The notes beneath the pieces are model-generated. The model searched no databases and had not been told where the DNA came from. It was given only the letters and a program-made list of their open reading frames with translations. Below, piece after piece: positions 35,583-44,952 of a DNA stretch of 64,000 nt (positions are counted from its first letter, which is position 1; each line of letters begins with the position of its first letter). The stretch is from positions 1,302,001-1,366,000 of the forward strand of contig JAFEVB010000036.1 of the NCBI GenBank assembly GCA_032629725.1. Reading direction: 5' to 3'. A program made the position numbers and the translations under genes. This DNA comes from Gremmenia infestans (Eukaryota; Ascomycota; Leotiomycetes; Helotiales; Hamatocanthoscyphaceae).

Positions 35583-38440
35583 ATCAAAATATGGATAGTC
35601 TACGGTAGTCTACCTGGCCTGGGTATGGTAGGATGGTGTGAAGGGGTCCGTGTCGAGATTTGAGGAGATGAAGCCGACGACGCAGAGACGATAAGTTAGG
35701 AAAGAAAGATGATACTGTATGTAGAGGCGTAGAGAGACTGTACAATTAAGAATTATACAAGCATATACTTCGTACCAAGGTGAATGCATTCGTAGGACAG
35801 GGAAGGTAGAAAATCCAAGGCTGGCGTGCAGTCAGTTGGTGTCGTGCACATGGACGTTCATATTATTGTCCCCATTCATCCATACACACTACACTCAGGG
35901 GTTGAGAGTGATAGCCAGTACCTATGTACAGTACAGTAGTAGTCTTGCTTGTATTAGGAATAGCTGGCTAGCATATTGAGGCCAATCATCTGCCTAGTCA
36001 AGATCAAAGCTGGTGATCTTTCTTTCTGCATCGCAAGAAACATGAGTAATGAGCGGAAGGTTTATTTAGTGGTGCACCGACACGGCGAGTTAAATGGCGG
36101 CATCTGCATCTAAGGAAGCCTTCTAGAAGCAGACGAACATGGACCCCTGCCACTTCACTACAATAACTCCTGAAGTTTATGGATTACTGTACCCAGCCCG
36201 TTCAACGTCGCATGTTCATCAGCCTCTTTATCCGCAGTTTTCAGTGTTACTGTAACATGGGGCTATGGCCTGCACTGGTGCCTCAATTCATGAATACTCC
36301 TCCTGTCCGTCAGGAAACCTAGGTAGATACGATACCTAAGTTGAGAGAGTCTTCAAGGTAACACCATGAATTCATTTCACAAATGCCGTACAAGGGACGA
36401 ACCCAGTCAATGCGGGAATTAGAAGGCTGACCTCTCCAATATTCCGTGTCCTAGTAGTCTCTAGCAGAACAGTCTATTCACAACTATCATGTACTAGTGC
36501 ACTGTACATCCCCTCCCCCGCCTTTGATTGGAGCTCTGATCTACTTACTTCGTACAGTACATGTCGAGAACTCTCAAATCTGCCGACATCGTTAAGCAGA
36601 TCCGACAAAAGGGACCCAAACATGACGGCAAAGCTGAAGTCATCATGGCCTTACTATTCTGGAATCTGTATGCAAGTAAGTCTACTCGGAATATTGTATG
36701 CAGCTCGGGGGTCTCCGCCACTGCTGCACTGTACAGTTCTGGTGCGCCGCACCCATCTATTCTTACTCTACTCGAGGCGATCCGTTCACACCAAGTAAGC
36801 AGATCATATCGACCGTCAGCTCGAGCAAGCAACACATGGCCAGCAGGATCCGGTCTCGAGGAATACTACGTATACATATCGTGGAGGAGGGTTACATGCA
36901 CATGCACCGGCACGACACCACCAATCATAGCCTCTCAAACCGCGTGCAAGCTTCCGATGTGGCCGGTTTTCCATTGGCTCCCAGGAACACATTCTGATGT
37001 GCCAGTGAAAATCCCAAGATAGATTTTCAGTGTCAAAAGGATGGCATTTGTTCGGGAGATGGATAAAAGGTTGGGGTCAGCACAGTATGTCTTCACCGCT
37101 CCTGATTCCGCCAGTGTCTTTATTCTCCTAGATCAAGAATAGGGGCAAGGCCCGTTGTCTACCGTGCAAGACAACAATCTCTCATCCAGCTCAAAGTTAT
37201 ACATGGATCTAAATCCTGTGGCAACAACAATTCATAGGATGAACCGTCACATGGCACTTGGCGTGACAGCAGTGCGGAAACCTCATATTGTGTCCTTTAA
37301 ATGTCTTCACATCCCAAAATACACCGAGATCTTGTCCAACACCCGGCAGGTTACCGGAGCGGGGGCCTCTCCAGGTTACACGCCTTACCCAACGTCGGGT
37401 TTGACGGCAGTAGAAAGCATTCTATCATAAGTCATATCCCAGCTTTGAAAAGTCTCGAAGCAAACAAATGAGCATTATTCTGTGCTTTATTGATGGGTTC
37501 CTGCGTTTCAACGTTCGGTAACGGCACTTATTGTTGGAATCACTGTATTAGGGCAAAAGTTTCTCGAGAGCTTCCCAACTTCTGGTCTCAAGTCAAAATC
37601 TTCAAGGCTCTTGAGTGTGAAGTGGAGGCTTGGCTCAAATATGGCTTGGTTGGCGCTACTCTCGAACCCAATTCAAAGATAAGTTCCGGCATTAAGAGGG
37701 CGCCTGTTTCATAAGTTGGGGGCACACAGCTAGCTGCAGGCAAATATATTCACAGTGATGGCGTTCCCCCTTCTCAATACTGTGCGATGTCTCCGAATAT
37801 CCCAGTCCTCCTCATCACCGATGATAGTACAAGCTTTTCGTCGCCCCTTTTCTATTTTAGAAGCCTAAATGATAGCATGCGTTCGTCTTGTCATCAATCG
37901 AGGAGCAGCACCCCACTAGCCCCCACAGTCACTCAAGAACTCATGCGAGCGAGTTCGACTTCTCAACTATTGTTTGCCAACATCGAGAATTCTCTCTGGT
38001 CATACTATATATAAGAGACGAACATGGGGAGTACGAAGTTAATTCGCATGCTACCTACCACATTTATGCCATTTGTTGCTCTCGGCTGTGGTCATCAAAT
38101 TTCATGAAGTTGGGCATTCACAGATAAAATTTGCGGGCATTGAAAGTCACGCTAGCTATAAGACATTCATCTAAACTTGCTGCCTCAAGGAGCCTGTCTC
38201 AATATAATGTGGCCCTACTCGAAAGGGGGCTGTTTCAGTGTTTATGCTTAGAATCATCCGTGGCATCACGGAAGAAGATCCAATAAAGCGTTGAGGAGAA
38301 TCCTCAAATCAAATTCTTTTCAATGCCATCATTCCCTCCATCTCACATCGATTCTCCGAGCAGAGGTAGTAGCAGTAGTAAAGTATGACGCAAGCCTACC
38401 TATCAATAATATCATGTCCCCCAAAACCCCACACTCCCAC

Positions 38441-38465
38441 CAACCCTCAACCCTCAACCCTCAAC
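38441..38465. repeat. CAACCCT heptamer repeat
   Basis: Three tandem units plus a partial one within a C-rich segment. It is internal, short and not the fungal telomere unit. Confidence 0.7.
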
Positions 38466-38822
38466 GCAAAACCCTTACTCATCCGCCACTCAATCCCCTC
38501 TCACCAAGTACCATTAGAACTCTTTTCCAACCCCATCCTATCCCACCCCATCCCATCGTCTCAACCCATCACCACACCTCAATTCCTACACACTCCTCCC
38601 ACCCCTACACCTCCTACAAAATGTCTTATAACACGTCACCCCCACAGTCTGATTCTCCCAACACCCAGAAAGCAGAGGCGGCGTATGACACTCAGCGCGC
38701 GGGCAGACCGTCTCAACTAGGGGAACAGACCAGTGCGCACAGAGCGTATGATAGGATTCCGTAAGCCAGCACATTTCGGTATCTATTTCGTCTCTCAAAT
38801 CTTCGGGAAGCGAGTATCGATA

Positions 38823-38850
38823 GGTACGGTACGGTACGATACGGTACGAT
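38823..38850. repeat. GGTAC/GATAC short repeat
   Basis: Tandem GGTAC and GATAC pentamers, related to the GTAC-rich motifs found between several genes here. Confidence 0.7.
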
Positions 38851-40004
38851 AATGGTTTAGTCGTTTGCTCGTCTATTGTGCTGGCAGTTTTCTGGATGAT
38901 GTGATGTGATGAGATGAGAAGAGATTCTATTTTTGCCTGGTCGTAAGTAGTTGGAAGAGAGAGAGAGCATGGATACTCCGTACAGGAATGGATAAACATA
39001 GTATGAGAACCGGGCATCAAATTAAGTATTCTACCTCGTCTCTTTGAGCGGGAGTTGATAAAGGGATGAATGGATAGACAGCAAGCTTGTTGTGGAATCC
39101 GTACAGCGTGCGTGCATGCCGATATGCGTTCTGTAGAAATAATCTTGCCTTGCTTAGTTCTTCACTCTCTCAAACTCCCTCTCAATGAAAGTTTGAACAT
39201 TCCTTGAAAGAAAATAAATGTGAATAAATATTTTTCGTTCATATTATATGCAACAGATGATGAAAAGCGAACTGAATGAAAGGCGGTCCTAGTGTTAGAG
39301 TACGGGAGGTTTCACTGCTGAAGTATCGTTGTTTGCGACTGACGCCACGCGGACATATTGCTGGCTGCCGGATTGATTGCGACTTTATAAAACAATTTGC
39401 GCCCGCCATTGTCATCGACAGGATAGATTGCAGAGCTTGAATTCGACTTGTTTTCTGTGGTGTTGACTTTAGCGACCCAAAAAGGGGTGATGTCACGTGT
39501 GCTAATCTGGAAAGGAAAGTGACCCATGATTGTACTGTTGTAGTGTGGGGAGAAATACCTGATGATTTCATACCGGTATTTCATTTGCCTAATGGTGACG
39601 GAGAACTACGTGAGTGATCAAATGCACGTAGCATAGTGTTGTAAAATCTACCCTCCCATAATGTAGGGGAATCTTGATATCAACGGTGAGGCGGGAGCTG
39701 GTCATTAATGGGATCTGATATTAAAAATTATGTGCGCTATCCCGATCCTCCCAATTACAACATTAGTCGCCAGATTTAAATAACATTTCCCATCTTAATT
39801 GCAAAACCCCCATCCTTCCAATTACAAATTCCAACACGTCAAAATAAAGTTCACTTTTATGCTTCTTTCTACTCACTCTCTACGCATGAGTAGAAATCTT
39901 TCATATCCCACGACTCCATGTGCCCATCTCTCGCGAGACACCCTCAATTCAGAGGCATGTGATATACTTCGGTAAACATGGACAGTCGCATCGTTATTAC
40001 TGCT

Positions 40005-42471
40005 TTACATGAAGAAAGCAACGGCGAATGTAAGAACACTGAGGGCAGTAGCGACCACACTGGCACTGGCGATGGCTCCAGAGTTGGCGGTGACACCGAG
40101 TGGGGTAGTTTGAGACCCTGAAACACTGCTTGCAGAAGCAATGGATCCAGAAGGAACTGTTCCAGATGCACTGGAACCAGCAGCAGTAGCACTGGAGCCT
40201 GGAGCAACAGAACCCTGAGCTTCAGAGCCAGGGGCTTCAGAGCCAGCGGCAGCACCAGCGGCAGGAGCACTGGAGCCTGGAGCGGCAGAGCCCTGAGCTT
40301 CAGATCCAGGAGCTTCAGAGCCAGCGGCAGCACCAGCGGCAGGAGCATTGGAGCCTGGAGCGGCAGAGCCCTGAGCTTCAGATCCAGGAGCCTCAGAGCC
40401 AGCGGCAGCACCAGCGGCAGAACCTTGAGCTTCAGATCCAGAAGCTTCAGAGCCAGCGGCAGCGACAGTAGCACTAGAGCCTGCAACAGTTGTCTCGACT
40501 GCGATAGTGTTGGTGCCAGATGTCAAGCTGAAAGTGGACGATCCGATAACTACGTTGGTAGCTGATGAGGCGAAGGTTGTTGAGAAGCTAGTGGAGACAG
40601 ACTCAGACTCAGACTCAGATTCGGACTCAGTAGCCGTAGCACTGGCAGACTCGGACTCTGACTCAGATTCGGACTCAGTAGCCGTAGCACTGGCAGACTC
40701 AGACTCAGACTCAGACTCAGACTCGGACTCAGTGGCAGTAGAGCTTGCAATGGTTGTCTGGACAGGGATAGTGTTGGTACCAGATGTCAAGCTGAAAGTT
40801 GACGATCCGATGACTACAGTGGTAGCTGAGGGGCAGACGGTTGTCGAGAAGCTAGTGGAAGCCGACTCGCTGGCTGCAATAGTGGTCTGGACTGGGATAG
40901 TGTTGGTACCAGATGTCAAGCTGAAAGTTGACGATCCGATGACTACAGTAGTAGGTGAGGGGCAGACGGTAGTCAAGAAGCTAGTGGAAGCCGACTCGGC
41001 GACAGCAGCAGTGGCATTAGAGAACGGAGCGCTGGCTGCAATAGTGGTCTGGACTGGGATAGTGTTGGTACCAGATGTCAAGCTGAAAGTTGATGATCCG
41101 ATGACTACAGTAGTAGGTGATGGGCAGACGGTTGTTGAGAACGAAGTGCTGGCTTCAATGTTGGCTTCAATGCTGGCTTCAATGGTGGTCTGGACTGGGA
41201 TAGTCGTCTCGACTGGGACAGTCGTCAGGATTGGGCAAGTATTAGTACCAGCTGTTAAGCTGAAAGTTGACGATCCAATAACTAAAGTAGTAGGTGATGG
41301 GCAGACGGTAGTCAGGAAGCTAGTAGAGACAGACTCAACGGTAACAGCAGTGACGTTAGAGAATGGAGCGCTGGTTGCAATAGTCGTCTCGACTGGGACA
41401 GTCGTCAGGATTGGGCAAGTATTAGTACCAGCTGTTAAGCTGAAAGTTGACGATCCAATAACTAGAGTAGTAGGTGATGGGCAGACGGTAGTCAGGAAGC
41501 TAGTAGAGACAGACCCAACGTTAACAGCAGTGACACTGGTGTTAGAGAATAGAGCGCTAGTTGCAATAGTGGTCTGGACTGGGATAGTGGTCTGGACTGG
41601 GATAGTGTTGGTACCAGATGTTAAGGTGAAGGTTGACGATCCAATAACCACGGTGGTAGCTGATGACAAGACGGTGGTCAGGATGCTAGTGGAAACAGAC
41701 GACACAGTGGTTATCTTGTGTACTATGTCAGCATTCGAGTTCCCTGGTTTCGCTCTGAGATCATGTACTTACTACGGTTGTCGGTACGACGACAGAGTTA
41801 GTCACATTCACAAGAGCAGTGACGGTATTCGGTACAACGATAGTGTTAGTCCCATTCACGAGAGCAGTGACGGTATTCGCCGTGGTTGAGTTTGCAAAGA
41901 CAGTTGCGGTTGCTGTTTTCGTTTTGGTTTTCGTTGATGTTGCCGTCTGGTTCAAAGAGACAGTGTTGGTTGCCGTCTGGTTCAAAGACAAAGTGCTGGT
42001 TGCCGTCTGATTCAAAGACACAGTGCTAGATGTCGTCTGGTTCAAAGACAAAGTGCTGGATGTTGTCTGGTTTTTAGGCGGCGCGGTGCTGGATGTCGTC
42101 TGGTTTGAAGATAAAGTGCTAGATGTCGTCTGGTTCTTAGGCGGCGCAGTGCTGGATGTCGTCTGGTTCGTAGGCGGAGTGCTAGATGTCGTCTGGTTCG
42201 TAAGCGGAGAGCTAGATGTCGTCTGGCTCAAAGTGCTGGATGAATTGGAGCTGACTGATGATGTCGTCTGGCTCACAGTGCTGGATGAATTGGACGAACT
42301 AGAGAGGCCCGAGCTCGTCAAAGACGAGGATGAACTGGAGGGGCTCAAGCTCGAGATTGAAGTCGACGACGTGGTGGTCTGAGGTGGAGTACCGACTTGA
42401 GGCTCAGCAATAGGATTCGCTATGCCGGTGACCGCAAGAATTGCGACGGCGAAACTTCGAGTGAACAGCAT
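40005..42471 (-). CDS. Ser/Thr-rich GPI-anchored cell-wall protein built of tandem repeats
   Basis: Secreted, probably heavily glycosylated wall or adhesin-like protein. Two exons, 42471-41773 and 41714-40005, joined in phase by a GTAAGT...CAAG intron, give 802 residues. The N-terminus MLFTRSFAVAILAVTGIANP is a signal peptide. Next comes a Ser/Thr/Asn region with about ten NQT N-glycosylation units of the type NQTTSST or NQTATST. Five to six copies of a roughly 60-residue unit follow (core TTVVIGSSTFSLTSGTNTI), then three Ser-Glu blocks separated by ASATATE. After a last copy of the core unit come three copies of a Gly-Ser-Glu-Ala-Pro repeat. The end has a GPI signal: small residues (SGAIAS) then a hydrophobic tail (VVATALSVLTFAVAFFM). 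Nothing catalytic is visible. The long open frame on the opposite strand is a by-product of the repeats. Confidence 0.88.
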
Positions 42472-43075
42472 GATGAATCTGGGTAGAGACTTTGTGAAAG
42501 TGATTTGTGGTGGGCGAGTGCTCAACGAGTGACTGAAAACGTATATTGTGAAGGGGAACAAAAGAGACGGGGATTTTCCAGAGGGAAATGTGTTCTTTAA
42601 TAGTCCCATCATTACATCACGACTTAGTGGGAGTGGGAAAACGATACAAATTCTCTCAAATATTCGTCATTCCCAAGAGGTTGTTGAGTTGAGGGATTCG
42701 CTACCATACCTAGGTAGCTATCACAATCACTAGCTCGCTGCCATACCGTTTTCGATCAGCACCATCAAAACTGGATTGTCGGTTCCTACCCCAATGCTTG
42801 TTCCAAAAACTCCTCGAAAGACGAAACGACACACAAATTTGGGATCGGTATGGTTTGTAGCCAAGACTCAGTAACTCCGTTTTCCGTTCTTAAATACATC
42901 TTTTATGCAACTGCTGCAAGCGTGTATTTCGGTACTCAGTCAGAACAGACAACCCTCAAGATATCGTACAAACGTCATGCAACAATTCATGCATACGCTA
43001 TCTATCTTCTGGACCGCCGGAAAGAAAACCGACTCGAGTGCGGTGGCTCTGGATTTCAAATTAGTCTCCATCCGC
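42472..43075. other. Intergenic, upstream of GPI protein gene
   Basis: 604 bp holding the promoter of the GPI protein gene and the 3' end of the ORMDL gene. No gene supported. Confidence 0.4.
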
Positions 43076-43737
43076 TTAGACAAGAATCAACGAGGGACAA
43101 ACGTAGGGTAGCTTGGGTATCACAACTCCCAGGACAGCCAGGAAATTTATGGTGAAGTACGTTAGGTCGTAGTGCGTGTAGTGGGTGCTCAACAGAAACA
43201 GAACAATTGGTACGCTGAGAAGAAATTTCTTCGCCGGCGTGTATTGAGCTCCATTATCGATTTGTTCCCACATATTCAAATTATCGTATGCGCCTGCGTT
43301 AAACTCGAAAGGCACACCGCGTACCCAATGAAACATTAGAAATGAGCCGAACATATAAGAGATGTTCGTCAGCGTCCATGACGTTTCCTGTGAAACGCCA
43401 GGAATGATGTCAAAAAGTATTTTGAGGCAGGCGATCAACACCAAATGTATCGTCCAGGCACCTACAAGCGTATAGATAGTATGTCAGCAAAGACAGTGAA
43501 AATAAACGTTTGAGCCATAAAGGTTATTAGAAGGTCAAGATACTGCCGTGCCTCCAAACTCGGGGTCTCTATCTGGAAACCATAATTGTTCGGGAGTGGC
43601 TGACCTTTTGCGTTAACCCAGTCTGCATTCAGATTTGGCAGTGCGGCCTGGTCACTCATATGCTCTATTGTTTCCGGCGGCTCTTGATATAACAAACTAC
43701 TCGACCGCCGCCGCCTCCCTGTCTTTTGCTCGCTCAT
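43076..43737 (-). CDS. ORMDL/Orm family regulator of serine palmitoyltransferase
   Basis: ER membrane protein that binds and inhibits serine palmitoyltransferase and so sets sphingolipid levels; in yeast it is regulated by phosphorylation of the N-terminus. Two exons, 43737-43605 and 43461-43076, give 172 residues, with the intron inside the AKG|AW codon run. The N-terminal cytosolic tail has RRRRSSSLL, a basic-Ser stretch suited to Ypk-type phosphorylation. Family blocks follow: WVNAKGAWTIHLVLIACLKI, IPGVSQETSWTLTNISYMF, FHWVRGVPFEFNAGAYDNL, MWEQIDNGAQYTPAKKFLL and FLLSTHYTHYD, with three to four hydrophobic helices. The C-terminus reads VIPKLPYVCPSLILV and lacks the basic tail usual after KLP, so a final exon may have been missed. 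Confidence 0.92.
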
Positions 43738-44187
43738 TGCTAGATATGGACCGCTGGGGCGGGGAGGGTTGGAGCTCGCGTCGTAGGAGACGGTGCGAGG
43801 GAGGAGGATTGGAGACGACAGTTTGGCGGTAGTTCTATTTGAAGGAGCGATAGCGACGGTTGGAGATGCTCGGTAGAGCGTATTTGTGTGGGCTGACGTC
43901 GAGAAGGGCCGGATATCGTATGTAACCAACCGGATATGGTTGTAGCACCTTGGGGAAGGGTTGAGCAATAGACGGACAACCTTGGGGCCTGGTGATGGTG
44001 GTGCTAGAAAACGCCAATGTTAGCACTGGTCAACTGTTAAGTTCCATCAAGAGAACCCGGATGGTGAGGTGGTGTTGAGAGATCGAGTTCTGCATAAGTG
44101 CTTTGTACAGCTTGGTTGCCTGCCCTGCCCTCCCTGCCTGCTACCCTTGCGGAAGATGGAGAGGGAGATGGGATGCTTGTCATCTCG

Positions 44188-44230
44188 TCTGGTCTGGTCT
44201 GGTCTGGTCTGGTCTGGTCTGGTCTGGTCT
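44188..44230. repeat. TCTGG microsatellite
   Basis: About 8.6 perfect copies of TCTGG, likely length-variable between strains. Confidence 0.9.
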
Positions 44231-44310
44231 GAACTGATCTGTCTCGTCCCAGACTGGCGAAGCTCCGGGACGGAAGTGGAGGAGGAGCTGCTGCTGCTTA
44301 CCTCTAAAGC

Positions 44311-44343
44311 TGATGTTGATGTTGATGTTGATGTTGATGTTGA
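44311..44343. repeat. TGATGT microsatellite
   Basis: About 5.5 copies of TGATGT, 80 bp from the TCTGG repeat. Confidence 0.9.
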
Positions 44344-44555
44344 AGCTTCTAGAAGCTCAGTCTTGTCCCGGCAGCTGGCTATTGCTATGGGTAAACCTGC
44401 TGCTGCTGAGCGGGTGGGTTGGAATACGGTATGAGATGTGGTGTGTGATGCTGTGGTGGTTGAGGTTCATCTAGACACCCTGCACTGCACTGCCTAGGTA
44501 TGTATCTCCACTTCCGATATTCAGTCGTGGCCCTGCCCTGCGGCTCTGCAGCACT

Positions 44556-44579
44556 GTACAGTAATGGTAATTACTGTAC
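44556..44579. repeat. Inverted repeat of GTACAGTAAT
   Basis: GTACAGTAAT (44556-44565) and its exact reverse complement ATTACTGTAC (44570-44579) with a 4-nt spacer; could be a dimeric protein-binding site. Confidence 0.8.
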
Positions 44580-44952
44580 GGTACCAACAGCCACATCCCG
44601 GCACAAAATACAGTAAGCGGGAGAACAAACAGCATTCGCCCCGAGAAAATTAAGAAATTACTGTACGGATACGGAGCACCATCACAATTATTACCTATCC
44701 TACTGTGATCTTTTCGATTTTATGCTGCAACTATCAACGCTTCCCTTCCCATCCCAACCCATCCTTCTTTGATCGCATACAGTACTTACTGCCACGCACG
44801 CACTCCCAACTCCCTTCACGTTTGCAAGAGGACTCGGGAACATTCCCGTCACCAGCTAGCTAACTTGTCTAGGCCACGCCATCCGATATCCTGGCTGAGC
44901 ACGAGAACCCTCGCGGTCGTTAGCTCGCTCACCACTTCGAGCATAAGCAAAG

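Larger units (their letters stand above)
34515..40004. other. Gene-poor region
   Basis: About 5.5 kb with no well-supported gene. The left 1.1 kb is strongly purine-rich on the + strand (C/T-rich on the minus strand) and probably holds the promoter and leader of the 34.5 kb gene. It contains a GAGTC repeat, a polypurine tract, GTACAGTA-type motifs (35925-35938, 36552-36560), a CAACCCT repeat and a TACGG/TACGA repeat. The open frames at 36561-37022 and 39239-39584 have no recognised features. No transposon remnant was recognised. Confidence 0.4.
43738..44952. promoter_or_regulatory. Divergent region between ORMDL and zinc-knuckle genes
   Basis: 1.2 kb without a supported gene, rich in simple repeats and containing an inverted repeat and several GTACAGTA/TACTGTAC motifs at 44551-44790. 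Probably holds both promoters. Confidence 0.45.

Noticed and set aside
36561..37022. 153-codon open frame starting MSRTLKSADIVKQ
   Set aside because: The first 40 codons look plausible, but the rest reads as random composition, and no splice pattern leads to a conserved continuation.
38441..38465. CAACCCT repeats as a telomeric tract
   Set aside because: The unit is not CCCTAA, only three copies exist, and the position is internal among ordinary genes.
39239..39584. 90-110 codon open frames on the minus strand
   Set aside because: Some segments look protein-like (MGHFPFQISTRDITPFW), but I found no family, and the frames conflict with a possible intron. Support is insufficient.
40507..41889. 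460-codon open frame on the + strand opposite the GPI protein gene
   Set aside because: It is the complement of Ser/Thr/Glu repeats, reads as monotonous DSDSDS and VVWTGIVLV text, and lacks a start context or domain. The minus-strand frame has a signal peptide, intron and GPI signal.
44188..44343. Tandem repeats as a CRISPR array
   Set aside because: Units of 5-6 nt without spacers are microsatellites, and the genome is eukaryotic.
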